Assembly (NCBI GenBank): GCA_945902805.1
Contig: CAMDMZ010000009.1
Coordinates: 1 to 64,000 of the forward strand
Direction: 5' to 3'
Length of the DNA stretch: 64,000 nt
Source of the DNA: Propionivibrio dicarboxylicus
GTDB taxonomy: Bacteria; Pseudomonadota; Gammaproteobacteria; Burkholderiales; Rhodocyclaceae
The position numbers and the translations under genes are program-made. A model generated the notes under the pieces. The model had not been told where the DNA came from, searched no databases, and saw only the letters and a list, made by a program, of their open reading frames with translations. Below, piece after piece: positions 38,007 through 47,144 of the stretch (positions within the stretch are counted from its first letter, which is position 1; each line of letters begins with the position of its first letter).

Positions 38007-40361
38007 TTGTCCCGCCTTGATCTGCCGCTCCCACTACGCTGGCTATTGATTCTATTGGCTGTTTTGTTTGGCGCGGCCATGATAACTGCTGCCATGATCG
38101 GAATTGTGGCGATTCTAGCGTTCCCTCGTCTGCCGTCGATCGAGGCACTCACTGATTATCAGCCCAAGATTCCCCTCAGAGTATTCACCAGTGACGGCCA
38201 TTTAATTGGTGAATTCGGTGAGGAGCGACGTAATTTTGTACGTATTCAGGATGTTCCTGAGGTAATGAAGCAAGCGATCCTCGCTGCCGAGGATGAACGC
38301 TTCTACCAGCACCCAGGCATCGATACGCTGGGTGTCTTGCGCGCAGCCGTCTCAAATTTTGTTGGCGGCGGTAAACGGCAAGGCGCATCAACCATCACCA
38401 TGCAAGTAGCGCGAAATTTTTTCCTCTCGTCCGAGAAAACGGTTACGCGCAAGTTCTATGAAATGTTGCTCGCCTTCAAGATCGAGCACAACCTGAGCAA
38501 GGACGAGATTTTTCAGGTCTATATCAACCAGATATACCTCGGGCAACGTTCCTATGGCTTTGCCTCGGCGGCGCAGAACTACTTCGGCAAGGCTATCAAG
38601 GACGTCACCATTGCCGAGGCGGCTATGCTGGCAGGTCTACCGAAAGCACCGTCGGCCTACAACCCGGTTATCAATCCCGAGCGCGCCAAGCTACGCCAAC
38701 GCTATGTCTTGCGGCGCATGAAAGATCTTGGTTTCATTGACGAAGCTAGGTCCCAAAGCGCTCAGGAAGAGATCTTGCGGGTCAAACACGACATCAACGA
38801 TTTTGGAATTCCTGCCGAACACGTGGCCGAGATGGCTCGTCAAATGGTCGTCGAATCATTTCCTGATGACGCTTACACGCGCGGCTATCGTGTCATCACC
38901 ACGCTCACCCGTGGCGATCAGATCGCCGCCGCCGCCAGCTTGCGCCGGGCCGTACTCGACTACGATCGACGTCACGGTTACCGCGGCACTGAGGCCTACG
39001 TTGAAATGAAAGACGTCAAGTCCGATCAGGATGAAGCGCTCGAAGAACTGCTGGGCGATTTTTCTGACATCGACACGCTTTACCCGGCCATCGTCCTGGA
39101 TGCCAAACCGGACCAAGTTCGCGCCTATCTGCGTGGCGGAGAGATTCTTACCATCACGGGCGACGGCCTTAAGTTCGCTGCTCGCCTGATCGATGACAAA
39201 GCGCCGCCAAACAAGCGTCTTCGTCGCGGCGCCGTGGTTCGCGTACAGAAAGCGGGTAGCAAAGGCTGGCAAATTCTCCAGTTGCCAGATGTTGAAGCCG
39301 CATTTGTCGCTGCCAGCCCGGTTGATGGCGCCATTCGCGCACTGGTCGGCGGCTTCAATTTTGGCCACAACAAGTTCAACCACGTCACGCAGGCATGGCG
39401 TCAGCCCGGGTCAAGTTTCAAACCCTTCATCTATTCTGCCGCTCTGGAAAAAGGCTACACGCCGGCGACCGTGATTGAAGACGAACCGATCTCGATCTCG
39501 GCCGAAGAAACCGGCAGTCAAGCCTGGGAACCCAAGAACTACGATGGCAAGTACGAAGGTGCGATGACCATGCGTACTGCCCTCGCCAAATCGAAAAACA
39601 TGGTGTCGATCCGGATTTTGAAATCCATCGGCACGCATTATGCGCAGGACTACGTCACACGCTTCGGTTTCGACGCCGACAAGCATCCGCCCTACCTGAC
39701 CATGGCGCTGGGCGCCGGCGCCGTTACGCCGTGGCAACAACTGGCGGCCTACTCGGTATTTGCCAATGGCGGCTACCGGATTGAACCCTATATCGTGCGC
39801 CAGATTCTCGATGAAAAGGGCAATGTTCTCGCGGCGCCACAGCCGGGCATTGCCGGTGACGAAAATTTGCGCGCGATCGATGCCCGCAATGCCTGGGTCA
39901 TGGATAGCATGATGCACGATGTCGTGCGCCGGGGAACCGCTGCGCGTGCCGCCGTAGCGCTCAAGCGGACTGACCTGGCAGGCAAGACCGGCACCACTAA
40001 CGACTATATCGACGCCTGGTTCTGTGGCTATCAACCCACCGTCGTAGGTATTGCCTGGGTTGGCTTCGATCAACCCCGACGCATGGGAAATGGCGAAACC
40101 GGCGGTGCTGCAGCCCTGCCGATCTGGATCGGCTATATGGAAAAAGCGCTAGCCGGGGTTCCGGAATCGTTCATGCCCACGCCACCCAGGCTTATATCAA
40201 TTACTGCCGGCGATCCTTCCGGCAAAACCAACCGCGAATTGATCTACGAGGAAAACCTGCCGCCGGTTGATGACGACGATACGCCGGTATCGTCGAACGC
40301 CACCACGCCGGCGCCACCCGCTCCCGTGCGCGACGCCAAACCGAAGCTCGTGCTCCCATGA
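38007..40361 (+). CDS. mrcA: Penicillin-binding protein 1A (bifunctional)
   Basis: PBP1A polymerises and crosslinks peptidoglycan. The 784-aa product has an N-terminal membrane anchor (LLILLAVLFGAAMITAAMI), a glycosyltransferase domain with ILAAEDERFYQHPG (catalytic Glu), QGASTITMQVARNFFL and EIFQVYINQIYLG, and a transpeptidase domain with GSSFKPFIYSAALEKG (active Ser in SxxK), SKN and KTGTTN. Start is TTG 38007 with no clear Shine-Dalgarno. Its position divergent from pilM is the classic ponA/pilM arrangement. It overlaps the diguanylate cyclase gene by 4 nt. Confidence 0.95.
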   Translation: MSRLDLPLPLRWLLILLAVLFGAAMITAAMIGIVAILAFPRLPSIEALTDYQPKIPLRVFTSDGHLIGEFGEERRNFVRIQDVPEVMKQAILAAEDERFYQHPGIDTLGVLRAAVSNFVGGGKRQGASTITMQVARNFFLSSEKTVTRKFYEMLLAFKIEHNLSKDEIFQVYINQIYLGQRSYGFASAAQNYFGKAIKDVTIAEAAMLAGLPKAPSAYNPVINPERAKLRQRYVLRRMKDLGFIDEARSQSAQEEILRVKHDINDFGIPAEHVAEMARQMVVESFPDDAYTRGYRVITTLTRGDQIAAAASLRRAVLDYDRRHGYRGTEAYVEMKDVKSDQDEALEELLGDFSDIDTLYPAIVLDAKPDQVRAYLRGGEILTITGDGLKFAARLIDDKAPPNKRLRRGAVVRVQKAGSKGWQILQLPDVEAAFVAASPVDGAIRALVGGFNFGHNKFNHVTQAWRQPGSSFKPFIYSAALEKGYTPATVIEDEPISISAEETGSQAWEPKNYDGKYEGAMTMRTALAKSKNMVSIRILKSIGTHYAQDYVTRFGFDADKHPPYLTMALGAGAVTPWQQLAAYSVFANGGYRIEPYIVRQILDEKGNVLAAPQPGIAGDENLRAIDARNAWVMDSMMHDVVRRGTAARAAVALKRTDLAGKTGTTNDYIDAWFCGYQPTVVGIAWVGFDQPRRMGNGETGGAAALPIWIGYMEKALAGVPESFMPTPPRLISITAGDPSGKTNRELIYEENLPPVDDDDTPVSSNATTPAPPAPVRDAKPKLVLP

Positions 40362-41428
40362 CAAGCACCAACGCAGCCTTCACCACGCTACTTGAGCATC
40401 TTCGCCGCCTCACCGGCGAACGCCGCCGGCCGCGTCTCGAAGCACTGCTCGTCGAAGCGATCCGCGATCTGCTGCAGGCACAACGCGTCGCCTACTACAA
40501 ACTGCAACAAGCCGACGACGAAACCATGTTCTGGCTGGCGGTCGAGACCGGCGAACAGGGTACGCGCGTCCTTGACGACGGTATCAATTCGCCCGAACGC
40601 CTGACGCCAATTCAGTCGCGCGCTGAAGTCGCCGCCTGCATCCTGACCGACATCCCGCAACAGCTGTCGTCGGCCAGTGGAATACTTTTGGTGCACCCGA
40701 TGGCGGGTTCCGGATCGGCTAACGGCTTCATCGAACTGGACCTGAACGCAATACCGGATGAGCAACATCTGCAATTGCTCACCGCGCTGTTGACGACATT
40801 TCGCAACATCATGGGTCTGCTTGATTACAGCGAGGTGGACACGCTCACCGGCTTGTTCAATCGCAAGACGTTTGACGAGCATTTGATGAACATCGTTGCC
40901 AGCCTCAACCTGGTCGACGACAGCCAACTCCCGCCGAATCGATCGCCCAAACGCCGGCTCGCCCACAACGAGCCCACCAGTCATTGGTTGGCGGTTCTCG
41001 ATATCGATCATTTCAAGCGCATCAATGACAACTTCGGTCACTTGATTGGCGACGAGGTGTTACTGATGGTTGCGAACCTGATGAAGACCTCTTTCCGCTT
41101 CCGCGACAAACTGTTCCGCTTTGGGGGCGAAGAATTTGTCGTCGTCCTCAAACCGACCGGCGCGACGCACGCCCGCGATATCTTCGATCGTTTCCGCGCA
41201 AAATTGGCCGCCTACAATTTTCCGCAGGTTGGCCAAGTCACCATCAGCACCGGCTTCGCTCCGATTCGCCCACATGATCAACCGTCGGTGATTCTCGATC
41301 ATGCTGACCAGGCCCTGTATTGGGCAAAGGCACATGGCCGAAACCAGGTTTCCGCCTACGAAGTCTTGCTCGCCTCAGGTGATCTCGCGCCGCCCAAGGA
41401 AATCACCTCGGATATCGAGTTGTTTTGA
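40358..41428 (+). CDS. GGDEF-domain diguanylate cyclase
   Basis: Probably makes cyclic di-GMP. The 356-aa product has an N-terminal GAF-like sensory region (about 1-155) and a C-terminal GGDEF domain with RFGGEEF (active form) and DIDHFKRINDNFGHLIGD. No membrane segment is seen, so it is cytoplasmic. The GGDEF domain contains an unusual roughly 25-residue Pro/Arg/Ser insert (DDSQLPPNRSPKRRLAHNEP) between DTLTGLFNRKTFDEHL and the metal-binding Asp. Its ATG overlaps the PBP1A stop, linking it to cell-wall synthesis by co-expression. Confidence 0.9.
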   Translation: MTSTNAAFTTLLEHLRRLTGERRRPRLEALLVEAIRDLLQAQRVAYYKLQQADDETMFWLAVETGEQGTRVLDDGINSPERLTPIQSRAEVAACILTDIPQQLSSASGILLVHPMAGSGSANGFIELDLNAIPDEQHLQLLTALLTTFRNIMGLLDYSEVDTLTGLFNRKTFDEHLMNIVASLNLVDDSQLPPNRSPKRRLAHNEPTSHWLAVLDIDHFKRINDNFGHLIGDEVLLMVANLMKTSFRFRDKLFRFGGEEFVVVLKPTGATHARDIFDRFRAKLAAYNFPQVGQVTISTGFAPIRPHDQPSVILDHADQALYWAKAHGRNQVSAYEVLLASGDLAPPKEITSDIELF

Positions 41429-41473
41429 GCGCAGGCCGCCACGGCTGTGGCCGTCATGGCACTTCAGGGCACT

Positions 41474-42463
41474 TCAGGGCAACAACACAATCGAACCGGT
41501 CGTCTTGCGTGCAGCCAGATCGATCTGGGCTTGCGCCGCATCTTTTAACGCATAGGTCTGATTGACCTCGATCTTCACCTTGCCGGACGTCACCACATCA
41601 AACAGCTCCGTCGCCATGGCGAGCAGATCGGTACGCTTGGCGCTGTAGGTGAATAGGCTCGGCCGGGTCAGGAATAGCGAGCCGCGTTTGGCCAATTCCG
41701 AAGTATCAAAGGGTGGCACCGGTCCCGATGCGTTGCCAAACGTCACCATCATGCCCAGCGGCCGCAGGCAATCCAACGAACCAATAAACGTATCTTTGCC
41801 GATCGAATCGTAGACCACGTTGACGCCGGCACCGGCGGTGATCTCCTTGACCCTCTCGGTGAAATTTTCGCGCGTGTAGTTGATCGTGTGGTCGCAGCCG
41901 TGAGCCTTGGCCAACGCCGCCTTTTCGTCAGAACTGACCGTGCCGATTACCGTGGCACCGAGTGCTTTTGCCCATTGGCAAACGATGAGGCCGACACCGC
42001 CTGCTGCGGCCTGAATCAGGATCGTGTCGCCTGGCTGGACGCGGTAAGTGCGGCGCAGCAGATATTGTGCTGTCAGACCCTGCAACATCATCGCCGCACC
42101 GGTTTTGAAATCGATACTATCCGGCAGTTTGACCAGGCGATCCGCCGGCATCGTTCGCACTTCGGCATAAGCGCCGACCGGACCGCCTGCATAGGCGACG
42201 CGATCACCCACCTGGATATCGCTCACGCCCGCGCCAACGGCTTCAACGACTCCCGCACCCTCCATACCGATGCCAGACGGCAATGGCAATGGATACAAAC
42301 CGGTACGATGATAAATATCGATGAAATTGACGCCGACGGCATGATGTCGCACGCGCGCAGAACCCGGCTCCGGCGTCTCCAGCGCCGTCTCGCCAGCGCC
42401 GACTTTTTCCCATTGCAGAACGTCGGGGCCGCCAGTGCGATGAAATCGAATTGCGTAGCTCAT
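41474..42463 (-). CDS. NADPH:quinone oxidoreductase (zinc-free MDR family)
   Basis: A 329-aa quinone oxidoreductase of the medium-chain dehydrogenase type that reduces quinones with NADPH. It begins MSYAIRFHRTGGPDVLQW, then NFIDIYHRTGLYPLPLPSGIGMEG, and the Rossmann loop QAAAGGVGLIVCQWAKALGA; structural zinc cysteines are absent, as in QOR. Residues 19-27 (EKVGAGETA) are a 26/27 copy of the dispersed repeat, replacing the usual acidic-Pro segment of the first beta hairpin. It follows maeB by 25 nt on the same strand. Confidence 0.92.
   Translation of the reverse strand: MSYAIRFHRTGGPDVLQWEKVGAGETALETPEPGSARVRHHAVGVNFIDIYHRTGLYPLPLPSGIGMEGAGVVEAVGAGVSDIQVGDRVAYAGGPVGAYAEVRTMPADRLVKLPDSIDFKTGAAMMLQGLTAQYLLRRTYRVQPGDTILIQAAAGGVGLIVCQWAKALGATVIGTVSSDEKAALAKAHGCDHTINYTRENFTERVKEITAGAGVNVVYDSIGKDTFIGSLDCLRPLGMMVTFGNASGPVPPFDTSELAKRGSLFLTRPSLFTYSAKRTDLLAMATELFDVVTSGKVKIEVNQTYALKDAAQAQIDLAARKTTGSIVLLP
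42383..42409 (-). repeat. Dispersed 27-bp repeat, copy 6 (in quinone oxidoreductase, sense)
   Basis: 26 of 27 matches, read in frame as EKVGAGETA near the N-terminus. Confidence 0.85.
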
Positions 42464-42488
42464 GTCATTCCTCCGTTGATTCAGACGT

Positions 42489-44777
42489 TCAAACGTTCAA
42501 GTGATTGGCATCCACCACTGCCAGCGCCGTCATGTTGACCAAGCGGCGCACGGTGGCGGTCGGTGTCAGGATATGCACGGGCTTGGCGGCGCCGAGCAGG
42601 ATCGGGCCAATGGTGATGCCTTCGCCATTGGTCACCTTCATCAGATTGAAGGCGATATTGGCGGCATCGAGATTCGGCATGATCAACAGATTGGCCTCAC
42701 CCTTGAGTCGGCAGTCCGGGTAATGGCGATCACGGATGGCCTGTGACAAGGCCGCATCGCCGTGCATTTCGCCATCCACTTCCAGATCTGGCGCCTTCAT
42801 CTCGATGATACGCCGCGCCTGCGCCACCTTGCGTGCCGACACCGACTTGACGCTGCCAAAATTGGAATGGGACAGCAACGCGACCTTGGGCACGATGCCG
42901 AACCGCCGCACCTCGCTCGCCGCCATCAAGGTGATCTCGGCCAATTGTTCGGCGTCGGGATCTTCATTGATGTAGGTATCCGACAAGAACAGCGTGTGGT
43001 TCGGCAGCATCAGCACATTCATGGTCGCAAAACCACGGGCTCCGGGCTCAAGGCCGATCACATCGTTGATGTGATGCAGGTGCTCACCGTAGCGGCCAAC
43101 GATGCCGCACAGCATCGCATCGACATCGCCGCGCCGCAGCAGCATGGTGCCGATCAGTGTGGTATCCGAGCGCAAGCGCTGCTTGGCGAACTCCGGATTC
43201 ACGCCGTCGCGTCCCTTGAGCTCGTGGTATTCCTGCCAAAGCTCCTTGTAGCGCGGATCGGAGAGCGGATTGACGATTTCGAAATCCTGGCCACCGACGA
43301 TGCGCAAACCCGCTTTTTGAATGCGCTTTTCAATCACCTCGGGGCGACCGATGACGACCGGCTGTGCCAGGCCTTCGTCGAGAACCGCCTGAATCGCGTG
43401 CAGCGTGCGCTCGTCCTCGCCTTCGCAATAGATCACGCGCCGTGGCGCCGCCTTCGCCGCCGCAAACACCGGCTTCATGACGAAGCCGGAGTGATAGACG
43501 AAATTATTCAGGCGCTCGCGATACGCCTCAAGATCTGCAATCGGCCGCGTCGCCACGCCCGACTCGGCCGCTGCCTTGGCCACTGCCGGCGCGATCTTGA
43601 CAATCAGGCGCGGGTCGAACGGTTTGGGGATCAGATATTCACGGCCGAAACCAAGGTTTTCAACTCCGTAAGCCGAGGCCACCACATCGGACGCCTCCGC
43701 CTGCGCCAGGTCGGCAATGGCGCGCACGGCGGCCAGCTTCATCAGCTCGGTAATCGTCGTCGCCCCCGCATCCAGCGCGCCGCGAAAAATGAAGGGGAAG
43801 CACAGCACGTTGTTCACCTGGTTCGGATAGTCCGAACGACCGGTCGCAATGATGGCGTCGTCGCGTACCGCCTTGACCAACTCCGGCAGGATTTCCGGTG
43901 TCGGGTTGGCCAAGGCCAGGACCAAGGGATTCGGTGCCATTTTCGCCACCATTTCCTGCTTGAGCACGCCGCCAGCCGACAGCCCGAGGAAAACATCCGC
44001 GCCCTCAATCACCTCGCCCAGCGTGCGGGCGTCCGTGCGCTTGGCGTAACGCGCTTTGATCGGGTCCATCTCCTCGACACGGCCTTCATAGGCGACGCCC
44101 TTGAGGTCGGTGACCCAGATGTTTTCGACACGCACGCCAAGACTCACCAACAGATCAAGGCAAGCAAGCGCCGCCGCACCAGCACCCGACGTCACCAGCT
44201 TGACCTCGTCGATGTTCTTTCCCACCAGGCGCAGGCCATTGAGAATGAAGGCGCCGACCACGATCGCCGTACCGTGCTGATCGTCGTGGAAAACGGGGAT
44301 CTTCATCCGCTCGCGTAGTTTGGACTCGATGTAGAAGCACTCCGGAGCCTTAATGTCTTCCAGATTGATGCCACCGAAGGTCGGCTCCATGGCCGCCACC
44401 ATATCGATCAGCTTGTCGGCATCCAGCTCATTCAACTCGATGTCAAATACGTCGATACCGGCGAACTTCTTGAACAACACGCCCTTGCCTTCCATCACCG
44501 GCTTGGCTGCCAGTGGCCCGATGTTGCCCAGGCCCAGGACCGCCGTGCCGTTGGTCACCACACCCACCAGATTGGCGCGCGCCGTGTAGCGGCTGGCAGC
44601 AAACGGATCAGCGGCGATGGCATTGCAGGCGGCCGCCACACCCGGCGAATAGGCCAGAGCCAGATCGCGCTGGTTGGTCAGGCCCTTGGTCGGCACCACC
44701 GAGATCTTTCCAGGAGTCGGAAACTCGTGATATTCAAGGGCAGCGGCGGCGAGATTCTGTTCTTCAGTGGTCGGCAT
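42489..44777 (-). CDS. maeB: NADP-dependent malic enzyme with phosphotransacetylase domain
   Basis: MaeB decarboxylates malate to pyruvate, making NADPH. Start [20 protein letters not shown] at 44777 gives 762 aa, normal; the open frame continues to 44975 without conservation. The malic domain has [16 protein letters not shown], the Lys/Asp region [16 protein letters not shown] and the NAD loop [16 protein letters not shown]. The C-terminal third is a phosphotransacetylase-like domain ([36 protein letters not shown]) that is regulatory in this family. It is divergent from the ParA-like gene. Confidence 0.95.
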   Translation of the reverse strand: MPTTEEQNLAAAALEYHEFPTPGKISVVPTKGLTNQRDLALAYSPGVAAACNAIAADPFAASRYTARANLVGVVTNGTAVLGLGNIGPLAAKPVMEGKGVLFKKFAGIDVFDIELNELDADKLIDMVAAMEPTFGGINLEDIKAPECFYIESKLRERMKIPVFHDDQHGTAIVVGAFILNGLRLVGKNIDEVKLVTSGAGAAALACLDLLVSLGVRVENIWVTDLKGVAYEGRVEEMDPIKARYAKRTDARTLGEVIEGADVFLGLSAGGVLKQEMVAKMAPNPLVLALANPTPEILPELVKAVRDDAIIATGRSDYPNQVNNVLCFPFIFRGALDAGATTITELMKLAAVRAIADLAQAEASDVVASAYGVENLGFGREYLIPKPFDPRLIVKIAPAVAKAAAESGVATRPIADLEAYRERLNNFVYHSGFVMKPVFAAAKAAPRRVIYCEGEDERTLHAIQAVLDEGLAQPVVIGRPEVIEKRIQKAGLRIVGGQDFEIVNPLSDPRYKELWQEYHELKGRDGVNPEFAKQRLRSDTTLIGTMLLRRGDVDAMLCGIVGRYGEHLHHINDVIGLEPGARGFATMNVLMLPNHTLFLSDTYINEDPDAEQLAEITLMAASEVRRFGIVPKVALLSHSNFGSVKSVSARKVAQARRIIEMKAPDLEVDGEMHGDAALSQAIRDRHYPDCRLKGEANLLIMPNLDAANIAFNLMKVTNGEGITIGPILLGAAKPVHILTPTATVRRLVNMTALAVVDANHLNV

Positions 44778-44955
44778 GGCTCGGGCGCCACGGGGCGCAG
44801 GCAGAATGAGGAAGCTACGAATGATAGCTCCACGCTGATCACGCCGCCATTGCGGATTTCCGCTGCCCGTAACGACAAATGCCGGCACGGATTCTCGCCG
44901 CATCGCAACAAGGGCTGTGGCAGAATTCGGCATCACCCATCGCGGAGAAAACCCC

Positions 44956-45762
44956 ATGAAGCGCGTCGTGTTCAATCAGAAGGGCGGAGTTGGCAAAAGC
45001 ACCATCACCTGCAATCTTGCCGCGATTGCCGCCGCACGTGGCGCCCGCACTTTGGTGATCGACCTTGACCCGCAGGCCAACTCGACCCGCTATCTGCTGG
45101 GTAATGCCGCCGATGGCCTGGAAAATACCGCCGCTGGTTTCTTCGACCAGATGCTCAACTTCCGCCTGCACAACAAAGCGGCATCTGAATTCATCGCCGC
45201 CACACCATTCGAGAACCTTTCTGTGTTGCCCAGCGAACCGGCGCTGGAAGAATTGCAGGCCAAGCTTGAGTCGCGCTACAAAATCTACAAGCTCAAGGAG
45301 GCGTTGGAAGGGCTTGACGACCAGTTCGACGAAATCTGGATCGACACCCCACCCGCGCTGCACTTCTACACGCGCTCGGCCCTGATCGCCGCCGACGCCT
45401 GCCTGATCCCCTTCGACTGCGACGACTTTTCACGGCGCGCGCTCTACACCTTGATGGATAACGTCGCCGAAATTCGTGCCGATCACAATGCGACGCTGGA
45501 AGTCGAAGGCATCATCGTCAACCAGTTCCAGGCCCGCGCCACACTACCGCAACAAGTGGTGCAGGAACTGCGTGACGAGGGTCTGCCGGTGCTGAACACC
45601 ATGCTGTCGAGTTCAGTCAAAATCAAGGAATCACACCAGCAGGCCAAACCAATGATCTACCTCGATCCGAAGCACAAGCTGTCGGTCGAATTTCTTGCTC
45701 TGCACGATGAACTCGATGCCGCACTGAAGACGCGCAACAAAGCGACAAAGAAGCGCACCTGA
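44956..45762 (+). CDS. ParA/MinD-like ATPase
   Basis: A 268-aa ParA-family ATPase. Start MKRVVFNQKGGVGKSTITCN at 44956 has GGAG 8 nt upstream. The deviant Walker A KGGVGKST, DLDPQANSTRYLL and WIDTPPALHFY are present. No parB-like gene or centromere repeats are adjacent, so this is an orphan ParA, which elsewhere position protein complexes rather than DNA. The tail is basic (KTRNKATKKRT). The following glycine-rich gene is in the same frame, 57 nt on. Confidence 0.88.
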   Translation: MKRVVFNQKGGVGKSTITCNLAAIAAARGARTLVIDLDPQANSTRYLLGNAADGLENTAAGFFDQMLNFRLHNKAASEFIAATPFENLSVLPSEPALEELQAKLESRYKIYKLKEALEGLDDQFDEIWIDTPPALHFYTRSALIAADACLIPFDCDDFSRRALYTLMDNVAEIRADHNATLEVEGIIVNQFQARATLPQQVVQELRDEGLPVLNTMLSSSVKIKESHQQAKPMIYLDPKHKLSVEFLALHDELDAALKTRNKATKKRT

Positions 45763-45794
45763 GCGGGAATTGACAGTGGATTCCATGCCCAACT

Positions 45795-45821
45795 CGCCGT
45801 CCCGCCAGAACCGACTTTCTT
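45795..45821 (-). repeat. Dispersed 27-bp repeat, copy 7 (at the start of the glycine-rich gene)
   Basis: 23 of 27 matches. It lies between the ParA-like stop and the first codons of the next gene; the TTG start at 45820 falls on its last bases. Confidence 0.65.
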
Positions 45822-46524
45822 GATCCCTGCCCTGCTATTTGGATTCCTCGCGCTGGTGATTTTCGCCGTCGTCTGGTCACGCTATCGCCGTCTGCAACGC
45901 GAACGCTACATCCGCGACTTTCCTTTTCCGCGCGGCCTCTACGACAAACTGCGCAAACGTCGGCCCGAACTTGAATTGCGCGATTGCGCTTTGGTGGCGC
46001 GCGGCTTGCGCCAATATTTCCTCGCCTACTTGCGCTCTGGGCATCAATTCGTCTCCATGCCATCGCAAGTCGTGGATGACCTCTGGCATGAATTCATTCT
46101 CTACACCAAGGCCTACGACGCCTTCTGTAAACACGCCTTTGGCCGCTTCCTGCACCACACTCCCGCCGTCGTGCTGAGCGCCGACAAACAAAACAACGCC
46201 GGCTTGCGCCGTGTCTGGTGGCACGCCTGCAAGGAAGAAAACATTGACCCGAAAAACCCGCTGCGGCTGCCGCTCCCGTTCGCCATCGATGGCAAACTGG
46301 GAATCGCCGATGGCTTTCGCTATACCGCCGATTGCCGCGCACTACGCGAACCCGCCACCGGCGATGGCGGAAGCATTCATTGCGGCGGCGATTTCTCCGA
46401 CAGCTCGATCGATGGCAGTACCGACGGACTAAGTGACAGCAGCGGCGACAGTGGTGGCGACAGTGGTGGCGACGGCGGTAGCGATGGCGGATGCGGCGGA
46501 GGCTGTGGTGGCGGAGGCGATTAG
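45820..46524 (+). CDS. Membrane-anchored protein with glycine-rich tail
   Basis: A 234-aa protein with one N-terminal membrane helix (IPALLFGFLALVIFAVVW), a conserved-looking domain with SMPSQVVDDLWHEFILYTKA and FCKHAFGRFLHHTP, and a low-complexity Ser/Asp/Gly/Cys tail ending GCGGGCGGGGD. The WHEFILYT and FLHHTP segments resemble the family often called glycine-rich domain-containing proteins; function unknown. The TTG start is poor and overlaps the dispersed repeat, and the frame is open back to the ParA stop, so the true start is uncertain. Confidence 0.75.
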   Translation: MIPALLFGFLALVIFAVVWSRYRRLQRERYIRDFPFPRGLYDKLRKRRPELELRDCALVARGLRQYFLAYLRSGHQFVSMPSQVVDDLWHEFILYTKAYDAFCKHAFGRFLHHTPAVVLSADKQNNAGLRRVWWHACKEENIDPKNPLRLPLPFAIDGKLGIADGFRYTADCRALREPATGDGGSIHCGGDFSDSSIDGSTDGLSDSSGDSGGDSGGDGGSDGGCGGGCGGGGD

Positions 46525-46587
46525 GTGCCGGGAACTCGACCAGATTGCGACTGCGCTGATGTAAAATCCGCCTCCTGCAGTCATCGG

Positions 46588-46661
46588 GCGGGTATCGTAT
46601 AACGGCATTACCCTAGCTTCCCAAGCTAGAGACGAGGGTTCGACTCCCTCTACCCGCTCCA
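46588..46661 (+). tRNA. tRNA-Gly (anticodon CCC)
   Basis: The 74-nt cloverleaf is complete. The acceptor stem is GCGGGTA/TACCCGC. The anticodon stem CTAGC/GCTAG carries loop TTCCCAA, so it reads GGG. The T arm is GAGGG-TTCGACT-CCCTC. The 3' TCCA includes an encoded CCA. It follows the glycine-rich gene by 63 nt. Confidence 0.95.
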
Positions 46662-46681
46662 CAAACTCCCCGGCAAAATCC

Positions 46682-47098
46682 CTACTTGGCGATTTCGAGC
46701 AATTCGATTTCGAACATCAGCGTTGCATCGGGCGGAATCACGCCAGAGATGCCACGCGCGCCGTAAGCCAGTTGCGACGGGCACTGCAGTTTCGCTTTGC
46801 CACCCACTTTGATTGCCTGCACGCCTTCGGTCCAGCACGGCACTACCCCTTTGAGCGGGAAACTAGCCGGCTGGCCGCGCTTATAGGAACTGTCGAACTC
46901 CTTGCCGTCGGTCAGCGTGCCACGGTAATGAACTTTCACGGTATCGGTCGCCTTGGGGTTGGCGCCGGTGCCTTCCACCAGGGTGGTAATAACGATGCCG
47001 GAGGCGGTCTTTTGCTCGGCCGGCTCCGCCGCCGAAGCGACGCTGGTCACGGTTGATGCGGCGAAGGCAAGGCTGATAAGGAATGCGGTAGGTTTCAT
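46682..47098 (-). CDS. FKBP-type peptidyl-prolyl isomerase, exported
   Basis: A 138-aa prolyl isomerase with a cleavable signal peptide (FLISLAFAASTVTSVASAAE), so it works in the periplasm. The FKBP fold is recognisable: VKVHYRGTLTDGKEFDSSYKRG, VPCWTEGVQAIKVGGKAKL and YGARGISGVIPPDATLMFEIELLEI. It is downstream of rng on the same strand, 46 nt away, and ends just before the tRNA-Gly gene. Confidence 0.93.
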   Translation of the reverse strand: MKPTAFLISLAFAASTVTSVASAAEPAEQKTASGIVITTLVEGTGANPKATDTVKVHYRGTLTDGKEFDSSYKRGQPASFPLKGVVPCWTEGVQAIKVGGKAKLQCPSQLAYGARGISGVIPPDATLMFEIELLEIAK

Positions 47099-47144
47099 GG
47101 CAATTGGAAAGTCCGTTTGGTAGTGGATGGGGAAAACGACGGCG

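Noticed and set aside
41461-41481. Two copies of GGCACTTCAG between the diguanylate cyclase and quinone reductase genes
   Set aside because: A two-unit direct repeat in a 45-nt gap; too short and few to call an element.
42762-44318. 518-codon plus-strand frame opposite maeB
   Set aside because: Antisense to the strongly conserved malic enzyme; composition is that of a reverse-frame translation.
44956-45762. ParA-like gene as a plasmid partition system
   Set aside because: No ParB gene, iterons or replication gene are nearby, and the flanks are chromosomal housekeeping genes.
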